A stretch of DNA of 64,000 bases from Enoplosus armatus (Eukaryota > Chordata > Actinopteri > Centrarchiformes > Enoplosidae), in the NCBI RefSeq assembly GCF_043641665.1, contig NC_092190.1, forward strand, positions 19,767,548 to 19,831,547, in the 5' to 3' direction. Both the position numbers and the translations under genes were made by a program. Positions 39,842-51,479 of the stretch are shown one piece after another (the stretch's first letter is position 1; each line of letters begins with the position of its first letter). Below the pieces are notes generated by a model. That model saw only the letters and a program-made list of their open reading frames with translations, was not told where the DNA came from and ran no database searches.

Positions 39842-42800
39842 AATTGATTGCTGTGACATTTGTTTGGTCAGTTTATGTATCTATTTACCTCAGTAAGCTG
39901 TCCAATCCCACTCTTCCTTTCTCTCTTGGTCTCTCCCCACATGTAGCCTTTACGGCCAATTAAAGGCTTGTTACACTTGGTACACAGGATCTGTTTAAAA
40001 GAAGTAACTATGGAGCTCATGCCTTGTTAGAGCTCACTCAGGTGGACTGAGTGTCAACTCCTGATTGAACTCAAGAAAGTGAGAGAGAGATTGAATGATC
40101 TAACTGTGTGTGCGTGTGAACATGTGTATGTGCTCGACGGACTGAGCAGCCAGTATCCAGATGTCTAAAAAGTGCTCAGCAGCCGTGCATGAACCACATA
40201 TACTAAAATACTCTTCTGTTGTATATTTTGAACCATCACAAATTCACAACAATTATACTGCTCGGACACAGTATCATTAACACTTAAAAACTGGCATAAA
40301 GGCAAGCAGCTCTCTTGCTCTCACTCTCTCCCCCTCTTTGTGTAGTCAACACTGAGCAATTTGAGATAAGGCCTTCGTAAAAGGTCTACCTAAACCGCAC
40401 CCGACTCCATTCACTCCAACAAAGACAGAGCTACAATTTAATTAGACCGCACAAACAATCCCCCCTGTATTATAAATGAGACAGAGGGAGAGAAACACTG
40501 TGTGAAATAGAGAGGTACAGCTTGCAAGGGTGTTAAGCAGAAAAGACGAGGAAAGACAGAAACAGCTACAGCATCAAAACCGATGGATGGATGGATACAA
40601 AGGGGAAAACGGAGAATAACAAAAGGATAAAACGCAACAAACTGAAAGAAATCTACTGACTAACAGCTGCAGTCAGAGGTCATAAATAATTCATGAGTGT
40701 CTTCAGCACACTGGAACAATCAGTCTTTACTGTCACAAGACACTGGGCTTGAGCACATACACACTGACACACACAACCTAACAACTAAACTCCAAATCTT
40801 CTGGGTAAATCAATTCTAGAGAGAATTTGTTAGGGAGTCGTGTGTTCAAATGACAGAAAGACGCTTGTTAGTTAGTTGGTTAATGAAAGGTAACCCGCAA
40901 ATTTGTCCAAAAATGTAAGAAGAAGATTCTCTTTTACTTCTGGCTATATGCAGGACTTTGGCTACATGTAGAGGATGAGTATTGTTGCAACATTTCACCT
41001 TGTGAATCAGGAACTACCAACATACAAAGGAGGAGGACACAAGCACAACACATCTGTTATAACTCCCATTCATTTCCAGATGTATCAGGAAAAATCCCCG
41101 CAGTCACATGCTGATGCATATCACATTACCATGGTTACCAAATGATTTTGCATAATTATATACTGCACATTGCTTAGAAGATTGCTTCCATGACAGTTTT
41201 CATGTTCTGCAAATATATTTCATGGTAGTTTAGCATTTGAATAAAAAAAATCACATATCTACACCAGAGTCATGTTGTTGCTTTGCTTTCACCACACAAA
41301 CAAACCTCACAAGGGTTCAGTTGAAAGTGGGCGGAGACCCGCCATTTTAAGCGGTCTGAAAGCACCCCCACTTAAAACATAAATGAAGCCTTTGTCTGGA
41401 TCAAAAATTTTGACTGCCTGACTGCAGCAAAGAAAAGTCATGTGAGGAATTAGCCATCATTCCCAGATTGATTAGCGCAGTTGTGATTTCCCCTGCAGGA
41501 AGAAAGAGTGAAGCAGAGTGAAAGGTAGTGGGCCTGATTGGTGTTGACACATAATTATTGTTTCTGACAGAGCTCTGAAAGACACATCCATAATTGCTCG
41601 CACGGTACAAAGAGACAGCTTATCTGAAAAACATCAACCAACATGGATGTTTCCGTTTTTCATGGTACTGAATGCATGAGGTAATCGAAATAAGAACGTG
41701 GCCCTTTGAAAAGCTTTATTACCTTTCCCTCTATTTCTTTTTTTGCACAGAATTGTTCACTCACTTAGGTGAGATTTGCTCCTTGTTCCCTGGGAACACA
41801 GCTACTGCCACAATACTGTCCATGGACACTTTAAATGTGTGATGATCTGTGCCCTACTTAAATGAATGTAATCATTAGACCAAAGAATCTGGCATGCACT
41901 GGTCAAAATATGTGGAAATGGTAATATTGAAATATTGATAATATCACTAATATATTGTTTAGGGATGTTTGAAAATAAATGTCATATATGTATATGTATA
42001 TACAGACATATATACACACACATATATATATATAAACATATATACATATATATACATATATGTATATATACTTATATATAAGATATACAGTATATATATA
42101 TATAATATAAGCCAATATACCATCACAGCTCAACTCACAAACAGTGCTATCACTGCATGTTTCCCACGATGGTAATGGTATCCCAATACAGGAAACTCTA
42201 CAATACACAGGATACTGAAAGGCAGCAGGGCTACTATAGTATGAAACACTGATTACCCATACAGCTGTAGTGTGACAGGAAGATCTACATGCACACACAC
42301 ACTACTGTGCAGAGCTGAACTGATGACCATGTGGCCTCTACAGCCTCTCCTTGGCAGTCCACCAACAAAAAACACATGCAGTTGTTTACCCCAAAGCACC
42401 TCTCACCATTGCTGTTATCTTAATCCTTTGTTCAGCCTGTTTATCTGTGTAACAACTTCAGGAGAAGCACCAGCAAGCTCTAACATTGGCAAGATAACTG
42501 CAACCCTAATTCGTAAGGTATTTAAGCCAGCCAGTGCACTATGTAGGCCAAGCACCTATTTGGCCAGCCAAAATTCAAATGCTATTGACTCGGCTCCAGA
42601 AAAGTACATTTACAAACAGACGACAAGAAAGTGCCCCTACATTTAAGGGAAGGACCTGCGACAAACGAAAGCACTTAAGCTCTATTTTGGGAGCAAGGCC
42701 AAATTAGGTCAAACTAAAATAGGAGTAGTAACACCCAAACCCAGACATGACGCACACTGACAATCAGCGGATTAGCTGTTAACAGAAGATGGAACTTCAC

Positions 42801-45800
42801 CACTTCTGAGCAAACGTGAAAAAAGACAAAGTCATCCAAAGAGTTACAGACACATCCAGAAGGACTGAGAGATATGATGTCTGCAAAAGTATTTAAATAA
42901 ATATGTAAAAACATGTTATTATTTTGTCAATAAGGGGTTTCTGTGTGTTACATCCTACACCATAATTTTATTTCAACACACACTATGACCTCTGGCTGTC
43001 CCTACAACATGGACACTCACTTAAATAGAGCATGGCTCACACATGGGTTTGTGTGCACAACAACACATTAATTATCCCTATGCAAATCAAGCCAAAAAAG
43101 AACACATGTGAAACACAAAGACAATGCAATCTGTACAGCATTTTCTTTCATTATTGTACTTCTAATAATCCAAACAATGACATGTGAAAATATGTTCACC
43201 CTGGAGTGCTGCTGCTGTCCCCATTCCACAGGGGTCTGGGGCAACGGGGTCGCAGCACAGAGCTGCTGCATGGGAAAAGGAAACTGAACTAAACTGAACT
43301 ACAGAGACACTCCAACTGATCTGAGCTTAAAAAAGATCACTGATTTCCCCAAAGTTTTCTGTTTGTTTGTTTTTTTAATGTAGCAAAATAAATGTTAGAT
43401 TCATGTTGATTTTGATCAAATATTCTGATGCAATACACAGTTTAATAATAAAAACATAATCACAAATAAAACAACATAAAATAAAACATAAAAGCCACCT
43501 TGCTTCAATTAGATCTGGGTAAACAATCTGAAACAAACCATGTATGTTAGTGTGTGTGTGTGTGTGTGTGTGCGCGGATATTCATGTGGTTTTCATTAGG
43601 TTTTCTTTTGTTCCTCTGGTCTTTCAGTAAGATGATTTGAGCTTGATAGTCTCTCAGACAACGAATAGAAAAGCAGCTTGCCATTGAAAATACCAAAAAC
43701 AATGCAGCGCGCCATCTTCACCTGGATGAATATTGCTCTGCATGTCTACAATAAAAGAAAAGAAAGAGTGCGCTGTTGTTGAGACATAATGACTGTGAGA
43801 GCAATAAGTGGGTAGTGTTAAGATGTGTGACTAGAACACATCTGGGCCTCTTTGAATGGGAATTTTAGAATTTTTATATTATCACTCTGTGTGTACAAAC
43901 CACTGAACATGAATTAAGGACATCACACAGCACAAAAGGGATTAAGCATGTTTCTCTCAATTCTCAAAAAGCTCAATTTCTCGGCATGTGTATTTTGTTC
44001 TCAAATCACTCCTTACCTGTAGCATGAATAATGTTCATCTAGAGTAAACAGTGCTACTGCCTGCCATTCCCAGGAGAAACTTAAAAGATAACAAAAACCT
44101 ACGAAAACAAAAGAATAGAAGAAAAGGAAAGGAAAGGAAAGAAGCACTTATGCAAGCCTTGAGCTATAAATTCTCCACATAACAAGTCGAGATGATTTTA
44201 CCTTACACTGGTCGGGATATATGAGATATTGGACAACCTGCATCCTGAGGCAAGTTCCCTCTACATTTTATTTTTATTTTCCTGACTGACCACAATTACC
44301 TTTCCTGCAGTGCAAATCAAAGCTTCTGTGTGTATAACATCTAACAATATACTTCAGTTGTCAAAGGAAATGTGACAGCACAGTGTGAGGACTACTCGTA
44401 ATAGTTTTTTCAAACTTCTGCAGTCAGCACAACAGGAGTCAATGTGGACTCAACTGTGGATCACTTTTCATTGCTTTCAAACTGAATATATGACCACATC
44501 TTTCAAATTTTATGTACTGTTTCTCAAACTCAATCGCCTCCAAAACTAAGTGTTCACACTCCATTTTGCACGTTTACATTCTATTGTCAAACCTCTTAAA
44601 TTTACATTCAACACTCAACATAACATGGAATTACAGTTGCAGGGGAAGGATCAGACATGCAAAAAGATTCCTACCCGGGTGAAGTGCAAGAGAGGACAGA
44701 AAGTGTGATGTGGATGAGAACTTGTGGCTAAATGCAGAAGACAGGGTTGACTAGCACTGTATTTCTATATCCGTCCTATGTTCAAGTATGTATGGTGAAC
44801 ATGTATAGTTTTGTATTGCATTACTGACTGCCGTTTCATTTTGCGCACTTGGAATTACTCCATCCTAAAAGCCTATTGAAGCATCTTAGCATTTCTGATT
44901 CATTTCTGTGACATGTACTGTAATGTAGCACAATCACGCAACCCGTACTACCACTGCTTTCATTTTTCTCCTGAAAAATCTTTTTACATGTATCAGCAGA
45001 TACAGAGGTTTTGAATAATTGAGCAAGTCTTTCTCTGAGAACTCAATCTCCTTATCGACTCCTCTAAAAGAACATGACACCAAACCTCGTCTCTAATTGC
45101 CGATCTTTGCTTTTCTCTGCAGATTTTGCTTACAAAGACGTTTGTGAAAACTAAGCTGGAGTTACAGTGCCTACTCAGGTGGCAGGCAGACACACACACA
45201 CACACACACACACACACAGCTTACTAAATCACAAAGATATCAGAACATCTTAGCTGACCAGAATTGATGCAGTGACTTCCATCAACTGTCTCATAACAAA
45301 TTGAATGCTATCGCAACACAAAGAATCTTGCCAAAATTATTTCTATTTTAACATAGAAAGTTGTTACTCAAATTATGAACAAAGAATACCTGAATAAGAA
45401 TCAGAAAAAGCATATGGTGCGAACTTTCAGTACTTAACATTGGAGCTGCAACTATCAAATATTTTGATGTAAGACGTATCATGTAACCAGATGGAAAGAC
45501 TTCTGACAAAATGAATTCATTGTTGTTGGTACTTTTTGTTATTTTGTAATATTAACACTTACAATTGCAATAAACATAAGTAAAAGTAACAAACAGCAAC
45601 AAGACTGTGGCTCAAGCTTTTCAAACTGCTGCAGCATCTTTGAGGGTTGTTTCAGTTACATATGCCCGTAAATATCGCACTCCGCACTTCTACAAGTTTA
45701 GTCAAATCTATTTGGAGGAGAAGACAACGACAAACAGTAAAATTAAATGTCCGCTGCAAGAATCTACCACAGTTTACAGACAGTCTTGCTGGTTACACTT

Positions 45801-48800
45801 TGATCTGCCGTACTTGCCGTAGTTGTGCGCACACATAGTCTTTCTGTGCTACCAGGGATTGTTAATTCTGGGTTTTTAATGTCCAAATAAAGTGGTTTCA
45901 TTATAGCAATGTCACAGTGTTCTCTGATTTCAGCAACTACTTGTTATCATAACGAGTTGTAATAAACCAAAATTATCCCTTAAGAAAATAGCACAAATTT
46001 GGATTCAATTATTTCACTATCCTCAATTACCTGTCTCTTTCTTTGTCCCTTTGTTACTCACGCACACACATACACACACACAAACCCAAAGCTACAGTTT
46101 TTATCTCCGTCTCTGGCTTGTGTTCTCCTCGTCGTGTATCTTCAAACAAGGGATGAAGATAGATTTCCACATTTTATAAATGAGAGAAATGAGAAGGTGA
46201 CATTGGGCTTGAGGACAGAGACAAAGTGTGTGTATGACAAATATAGAGCAGGAAGTGAGAGGTAGGAGTGCCTCCTCCAGAGACTTGGGTAATTCCACAC
46301 CAGTGTGTTCAGTTTGTACAATATTCGACAGGTTAGCTTGGAACACTGCTGAGCAAGGGAAATAATGACTGTGCGGTGGTAATGTCGAAATAAAGAAAAG
46401 ACTACACTGCAATTTATAGGGAATACTAGACACGCATAGACTTACAAACCAAGTGCGAACATTTGTCTCCCACTCCATCATACACAACATCCTCCTCCCC
46501 CACAACCTGCACACACAAACCCTGCATATTGTCTGGAGGCACGGTGGTACAAAATGAAAAAGCACTGGATACGGTTACATGTCCTAACTGGAGACTAAGG
46601 CTCTTTAGAGAAGATCATTTTGCTGAGCACTCTGTATTCAGGGAACTCTGTCACATTTAGCTGATAATTTGTATGCCAGTTTTCACATTTGTCATTAGGG
46701 CTGGGGGGCTGTCACGGTTCTGCTTGTGGTTCATTCTCCTGCCCGGTAAGCGTCCCACTAAACTCCTACAACAGCAATTATTAGTCTCAAGTTGTAATGC
46801 CATGGTTCATCATCTGTGATGGACAAACATCAGATTTCCACTCATTCAGAGAAAGTAAAAGTGTCATAGTTATCCTAGCGCACCACGGAGCGTCCCTCCT
46901 GCGTGGATGCTGACAGCGCTGTCAGCCCAAGAGTCAGTCACGCTGGACGGCAGTGGAGGAGGCTGGATCAGCGTCTGGTTCAAAAGTAGATTGGCCGACT
47001 TCATTGACAGTCAGAAGCGTAGGTGAGGACGTCTGAGCAGCCAACAGACGCAATTGCGCTGCCCTGCTGTTTCCATTAGCCTTGTCTACTTCCATCACAG
47101 TTTTGTGGTTAAGTCATTTTGAGACAAGACTGGGTTTGTAAAATGTACAGCCTGCCATCCTGTTGCTGCTGCATTGCTCTGTGAACAATGACAGCTAAAA
47201 ACAAAAAGTGCAGTGATTCGACTGACAAAATACAAGACGACTTGGAGTCTTCTCGGCTGTTGACTTGAATCATCGACTTTTAGGGGGCAGCATTTGTCAC
47301 ATTTGTAAATTATGACATGACGTGACATTAGCATAATGTTAATTAACTTTTTCTGGCTTTAAACACAGATATTTTAAATTAAAAGCACAACCCTAATTGA
47401 ATCTGTTACACTTCACCAGCGAATTGGTGAACCGTGATTCCCTCTTATTTCAGATATTTAAGTCTGACTCAGAATGAGATGACAACTCGGAGCCCTCCAA
47501 AATAATAAGCAACCAAAAACACTGCTGCAATAAATGTACACAATATTAGCAATGCAAAGTTGGAAGCCCAAATGATATTAGCTGTGACTATTTTCTATGT
47601 GTCCCATTAACAAAGCAGTTATTTGTGTAAGAACAGAAATGGGAAAAGACAAAAGTTTATTTTCTTTCTCTTACCAGGAGACACTGCCAGCTGAAAATGA
47701 TGCAGCTTGTCCTCATCTGGGAAACTGGCTTTGCATGTACCTGAAGAAGAGCAAAGAGAGGGGGGCAGCTATTAGAGTCAAAGGTTAAAGCCAAAAACAG
47801 CTGTATGAAGGTTTATTGCTTGCCTTTGTGCCTAACAATGGCATTAAAATCAATAATATATTGTATTTTCATTCAATCCTTCCTAAGCCACAGTATGTTC
47901 ATACTGTTCACACAGACAGCAGGATTTATGCCTTATCCCTGTGGCACCACATTCCCCCCTTGTGTTCATGGATATGTACTGCGCTCAAGACAGTCGACAA
48001 CCTGGGACAGCATTTGTTAACCATGTTCATGTGTAATGCATGAGGCTCTTGATGACACATATTGTGAGACTTCTAAAACATGTTAGTGGTGACGACCGTA
48101 ATGAACATGACGGAAACGCTGAATCAAATGCAACAGTTGAACCGCTTTTTAGTCAGGCAGAGCAGACAATCTACTGTGGGCTGCATGTAAAATACAGCCC
48201 TCTACAAATAATTGATGATGACTTTATCACATCTGAAAGTTGATTTCTCTTTTCTCCACCAAGCTCATAGATCATTTATGCCAGCTTGGCCTGCATTACT
48301 GAAGAAATATGAAATGACACGTTTCAGTCATTAAATGCACAAATGTTGAGATAAAATCAGACTCTCTTTGAAATCTGTTGAGGAACACATGCCCCAAAAA
48401 TCATCAGTCACATCAAATAACATTCTATAACACCATATTAAAGTGTAAGGTGCTCTGCCTTTGCGCTTCAAGTTGAAAGCATTTTTTCTGTCACCACACA
48501 GGCGCTTCACCCCAGCCCTGCCCGCGCAGAAATAAACGCAATGTGGACACAGGCCCTTATGTATTTCTTTTATTTCTGCAACATGCTTAAACTCCAAATT
48601 CATTCATCATCATGAGTCAAACTAGTGTTTTTCTTTCTGCTGTGAAATAAGACACACCATCTGTACATGACTCATACGACAGGTCGGGACCACTGGTACA
48701 TTTTGTTCGTATCTAAGAAAAAATTGTAAATGTGACAAAATTGGTGAATGCCACAAATTCTCTCAAGTCACTCGTGCATGCGAGTTAAGAACAAATCTGT

Positions 48801-51407
48801 TGACTCCAGTGGTTCTTCCATCTGCCCTTCTCCCTTCATGGTGTTTTGACAGCACCACTGCTCATTTAGAGTATATATGAACACATCCCCTCCTCCTTTT
48901 CCCCGAGTTCCTGTCTTCCCTTACGGGTGAAAATCCATCAGTGCCCAGACTCAAAGCAATCTTTCTAGTCAACACTGTGCGCTACATACACAGTTTCCCT
49001 CTCTGGCTTTCATGGTCCTCAGCTGCGAGGGCAAACTCATCAGATCGACAGCAACAGGCATGCTGAGTTTAGCCAACACGATCATAATGAATTCAGCACT
49101 GTTTGAACAAATAAATCCCGAGGCCAGACGTATGACAAGCATGAAACCCGTCCAAGGCCCACAGCACATGAGTTTATATTTACAGCTCATTGCCAGCTTA
49201 ACACAGCAACATTTATGTATTACAGCTGGGCGATCCGGCTAAAAATGAAATTCTAAATAATGTTAAGGCTTTGATGAAATGGTTTGACGGACTGATTTTT
49301 CTAATCCATTAATAATTTAACCAGCCTTAAATTAATAACTTTTGATACGAACAGACATTTATACATTTGCCATAAATCTCACACATCTACCAAATTTACT
49401 GTGAAAACAATATTCAAATGCTGGCTGACAGCTTTATTGCACTGCAATACAGTTTAAAGTACTGATACAAATAACCTACATCTATAGGCTTGGTTTTGTT
49501 TTCCTGCCTATATTTGTAGAATTGTTCCCCTCATTCCCAAAACATATATTAGTTTATATATTAAGTCAATCATTCAGATGTCACACTGTGTATTGACTAG
49601 AAGAAGATATGAGGCTGAACAAACACTAATGTAAACATGGTGAGGAATGCAAAGTATAATGAACTCAGGGAGAATGAGTCTGACTCTAATTGAAAGAGAT
49701 CAGTGTGTATGGATGTGTGAAGCATACTTACTAGGGAGATGGGCTTCAAGTTCTGCAACTTCTGTTGAGAGAAAAAAAAGAATAATGAATGAGGGAGCAG
49801 AGAAGAGGGCAGAGACACACACACATATACACAAATATGTGTGATGCTTACACACAGAGCACAATGTACATGTAGCAGAGAGAAAACAGACAGACTCGAT
49901 CAGTGGGGAAGAGAAAGGAGGAGGGAAAAAGAGAGCGAGAGAGAGGAAAGAAGAGAGCCAACAGGAAGACATGTTCAGAGTAGAGGGTTGTTCAGCTGGC
50001 GTTGCCTCAGGGTGAAGCCTGGTTGGATTTTTAAAAGCTCTCTGGTTCTCCGTTTTGTTTTCTCATCACTGACACTCTTTTCATTGCTTCTCGATGTCAG
50101 CTGGTTTAACACAATTTACGAATAAGGCAAGGAGGAAAGATTTTGCTTGGTCTCTCTGGGCGGTCTATGTTGTTGTTGTTGTTGTTGTTCTGATGTATCA
50201 TACTAAGAATTTTCATACAAACATGTTCTTTGAGACATGCAGAGTATAATAATTAGGTACTTCAATGATACTCGTAGGGATTTTTATTCACTTTCCCCCT
50301 CCACGAGGGTCAGCTAGACAACTGGTTTTTATCAGAACAAGTACTCTCTATTGACACGTTTTAAATTTCTGCCTAAACCCAATTTATTTAAGCGGTTCTC
50401 AGCCGTGTGCCATCAAGGTCCAAACACTAAGTTAGAGTCCTCCTTTCTGGCTGAAGGTGTGCCTAACAGTGATATCAGCTGCTGTAGTGTTTGTTTGGAT
50501 TCAATTTGTCCCAGTGGTACATGGTTTATTCAACAAGCACTACTTGTTACATTAAATAATGACCTGCAAGATTAGATTTGTGAAACAGACCAAGATAATA
50601 AAACAACTCTCGGCAAGAGCAGGAAAGATCTCATCTGGGAGCAGGCTCTATTTTGCATCAGCAAAATAGACTATGTTTTACTCAAACATCAATGTGTTGG
50701 AACAAGCCTGTGGTCCTCAGTTCGAGTGTTATGAAGTGCTGGTCCCAAGCCAGCTCATCCAGCAGTTTCCTGCCTCAGAACTTGACTTGACATTGTAATT
50801 ATCACCCCTGTGAACGTCAAACAATACTACTTCAGTACCTCAAAGAAAAAAAAGCAGGCAATAGCAATCAAAGAGAGAAGAGTAAGTCACTAAGATGTTG
50901 TACTGAGAGAGCACTATACTGAGGTGTAAGATGTTATCTACCCACATTAACAGAAAACTTGATATGATAGTGAATCAGTGGTGGACAAACCTTTGCTGAA
51001 AACATGGACACAGAGCGAAAAAGAGGATTGAAGAGAGGGAGGTAGAAACAGAGCAAGAAACAGAAGGAGGAGCCCAAACATCCATGGAGGAAAAGGAGCA
51101 TGAACAATTTTATGTTCCTGTATTGAAATAAACCAGATTTAAAAGAAAATATAGTCAAAAAACAACTATCTTGGCCTACAGCGTCAGTCCTCAAACATTT
51201 AGCTGCCTAGTTTGTTTTGCTGTTGTGTAAAAAAGAAAGTGAACTAAACTGAAGGAATACACGACAGATGATGTGGACAATGAGCCAGGTACCTTTGGTA
51301 AGGAGGCGGTCCCGAATGGAGACCCTGTGGGTGGAGTCGGAGGGTCCAGAGGCACGGCCCGTCTTTCCTCCATCGTCCCTCTTCAGCTTACTGGCCAATG
51401 TAAGCAT
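18097..51407 (-). CDS. ube2f: UBE2F, NEDD8-conjugating enzyme E2 F (complete, nine coding exons)
   Basis: UBE2F accepts NEDD8 from the NAE1-UBA3 E1 and, with RBX2, transfers it to cullin-5. Coding exons, in transcript order: 51407-51293, 49761-49732, 47740-47675, 38872-38805, 35045-34975, 34573-34516, 28497-28465, 27091-27029, 18147-18097. They total 555 nt, 184 residues plus TGA; the human protein is 185 residues as I recall. Residues 1-38 form the N-terminal extension characteristic of NEDD8 E2s (starts [12 protein letters not shown]). The UBC fold follows, with HPN at 105-107 and catalytic Cys115 in GEICLS, then [10 protein letters not shown] and the C-terminal helix ending DYIKHYAR. All introns have GT donors and AG acceptors, and phases agree across each junction. 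If the 5'UTR exon is right, an in-frame TAG upstream with no ATG after it fixes the start at 51407. Nothing is missing or broken. Confidence 0.96.
22980..23155. repeat. Probable teleost dispersed repeat
   Basis: Contains GGATTACGTTG, TTTGGTAACTATTACTCATT and a tail AATAGGGTCAGGTTTAAAAA then CAGAATTTCCCTTTAA. I recognise this kind of tail from many fish loci. The class and exact ends are unknown. Confidence 0.4.
23839..23892. repeat. (TG)n microsatellite
   Basis: TG tract with two TA interruptions near its start. Confidence 0.95.
25231..25263. repeat. (CA)n microsatellite
   Basis: 33 bp of pure CA. Confidence 0.95.
25369..25404. repeat. (CA)n microsatellite
   Basis: 36 bp of pure CA, about 105 bp after the previous tract and in the same orientation. 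Confidence 0.95.
26599..26632. repeat. Small inverted repeat
   Basis: TGAACAAGTAC and GTACTTGTTCA are exact reverse complements separated by about 12-14 nt. Confidence 0.6.
27029..27091 (-). CDS. ube2f: UBE2F coding exon 8
   Basis: 63 nt, phase 0 to 0, residues 148-168: [12 protein letters not shown] then AAEHHLRDK. The acceptor CCAG precedes it and the donor GTGAGG follows. Skipping it would keep the frame but remove part of the UBC C-terminal region. Confidence 0.95.
27092..28464. other. ube2f: UBE2F intron between coding exons 7 and 8 (1.4 kb)
   Basis: Nothing coding is seen. There is a poly-A stretch near 27280. Sequence around 27900-28080 looks evenly composed and may be a conserved non-coding element, which cannot be tested here. 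Confidence 0.8.
28465..28497 (-). CDS. ube2f: UBE2F coding exon 7 (33-nt microexon)
   Basis: Residues 137-147, [11 protein letters not shown], phase 0 to 0. The acceptor TAG follows a long T-rich tract and the donor is GTAAGT. The short length is supported by the exact family sequence and splice sites. Confidence 0.94.
28613..28900. mobile_element. hAT-like non-autonomous element fragment (5' end)
   Basis: Begins CAGTGTTTCCCC, a start I associate with hAT-type terminal inverted repeats in fish. A near-palindromic GGGCGGGCCGCCC follows at 28642-28654, then a T-tract. No matching GGGAAACACTG end was found, so the element is truncated or merged with the next repeat. The 3' boundary is approximate. 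Confidence 0.4.
28985..29135. mobile_element. Fragment of a second dispersed DNA-transposon-like repeat
   Basis: Contains GTGACCCCAAAACCGAGGTA, then CATACCAAACTGTGAATTT and GTGTATCATTACACCCC. This matches my memory of a common teleost MITE whose terminus reads AGGGGTGTAACG in reverse. Only one end is visible. Confidence 0.5.
29278..29303. repeat. 26-bp perfect palindrome, (TAGC)n core
   Basis: GTT + (AGCT)5 + AAC is its own reverse complement. Confidence 0.9.
34516..34573 (-). CDS. ube2f: UBE2F coding exon 6
   Basis: 58 nt, residues 117-136: [13 protein letters not shown] then APTRTLK. It lies just after the catalytic cysteine. Its first base completes the Ser117 codon split as AG|C. Confidence 0.96.
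34574..34974. other. ube2f: UBE2F intron between coding exons 5 and 6 (0.4 kb)
   Basis: The shortest intron of the gene at 401 nt. It has a GT donor at 34974-34973 and an AG acceptor at 34575-34574, with nothing else seen. Confidence 0.85.
34975..35045 (-). CDS. ube2f: UBE2F coding exon 5 (active-site exon)
   Basis: 71 nt, residues 94-116 plus two bases of 117: [19 protein letters not shown] then EICL. It carries HPN (105-107) and catalytic Cys115, which forms the NEDD8 thioester. Acceptor TTTCCAG, donor GTAATG. Confidence 0.97.
37023..37080 (+). pseudogene. Possible degraded tRNA-derived sequence
   Basis: TAGCTCAGCGGG at 37030-37041 is a full match to the RNA polymerase III A-box. A hairpin containing CTGCAAA (Cys-like anticodon loop) follows. 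No convincing B-box or acceptor stem is visible, so at most a relic of a tRNA or SINE head. Confidence 0.25.
38704..38746. repeat. (CA)n microsatellite beside UBE2F coding exon 4
   Basis: 43 bp of pure CA about 60 nt inside the intron from the exon 4 donor. On the transcribed strand it is (UG)n, which can influence donor use. Confidence 0.95.
38805..38872 (-). CDS. ube2f: UBE2F coding exon 4
   Basis: 68 nt; two bases complete Asp71, then residues 72-93: [15 protein letters not shown] then PEAYNMV. This is the beta-meander core of the UBC fold. Acceptor TTCCAG, donor GTGAGT. Confidence 0.96.
39805..39838. repeat. (CA)n microsatellite
   Basis: 34 bp of pure CA. Confidence 0.95.
41983..42110. 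repeat. AT-rich compound (TA)/(TATG) repeat
   Basis: About 128 bp of ATATATGTATATA-type sequence with many self-complementary segments. It reads through as Tyr/Ile-rich spurious ORFs on both strands. Confidence 0.9.
43551..43572. repeat. (TG)n microsatellite
   Basis: Eleven pure TG units. Confidence 0.9.
45190..45218. repeat. (CA)n microsatellite
   Basis: About 14 pure CA units. Confidence 0.95.
46860..47030 (+). other. GC-rich island with an 18-bp palindrome and short antisense open frame
   Basis: GC content is clearly above the surrounding intron. GCTGACAGC+GCTGTCAGC at 46909-46926 is a perfect palindrome. An ATG at 46907 opens a 39-codon frame (stop 47024-47026) that is also open upstream for at least another 10 codons, and AG|GTGAGG at 47021-47028 resembles a splice donor. 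The peptide (includes [19 protein letters not shown]) is not one I recognise. It could be a conserved non-coding element or an antisense exon; no function is assigned. Confidence 0.3.
47675..47740 (-). CDS. ube2f: UBE2F coding exon 3
   Basis: 66 nt; it completes Ser49 (A|GT), then residues 50-70: [12 protein letters not shown] then HHFQLAVSP, plus one base of Asp71. Acceptor TTCTTCAG, donor GTAAGA. Confidence 0.95.
47741..49731. other. ube2f: UBE2F intron between coding exons 2 and 3 (2.0 kb)
   Basis: Nothing beyond splice sites and ordinary AT-rich sequence is recognised. Confidence 0.8.
49732..49761 (-). CDS. ube2f: UBE2F coding exon 2 (30-nt microexon)
   Basis: Two bases complete Glu39, then residues 40-48: VAELEAHLP, plus the first base of Ser49. 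Acceptor CAACAG, donor GTAAGT. Both ends are in phase 1, so skipping would drop ten residues in frame. Confidence 0.94.
49762..51292. other. ube2f: UBE2F intron between coding exons 1 and 2 (1.5 kb)
   Basis: A (TTG)n tract lies at 50169-50189, with purine-rich stretches near 49900-49960. No exon is seen. Confidence 0.8.
50169..50189. repeat. (TTG)n microsatellite
   Basis: About seven TTG units. Confidence 0.9.
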
Positions 51408-51479
51408 GGCTACGCTGCTGTGATCTGCCTTGGTCTGCCCCACGCTGCACTGTGCTGCACTGCACCGCTGCTCAAACAC
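51293..51479 (-). CDS. ube2f: UBE2F coding exon 1 with part of the 5'UTR
   Basis: The coding part, 51407-51293, encodes residues 1-38 ([12 protein letters not shown] then [13 protein letters not shown] then [13 protein letters not shown]) and the first base of Glu39. This tail mediates binding to the NEDD8 E1 in the family. The exon begins after TGTCAG at 51480-51481, leaving 72 nt of 5'UTR that are open in frame but have no ATG. The 5'UTR contains TGCAGTGCAGCACAGTGCAG, a short internal repetition. The donor G|GTACCT is weaker than the others. Confidence 0.92.

Larger units (their letters stand above)
38873..47674. other. ube2f: UBE2F intron between coding exons 3 and 4 (8.8 kb)
   Basis: Contains (CA)n at 39805-39838 and 45190-45218, (TG)n at 43551-43572, an AT/TATA-rich block at 41983-42110, and a GC-rich island with an antisense open frame at 46860-47030. 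No UBE2F exon is recognised. Confidence 0.8.
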
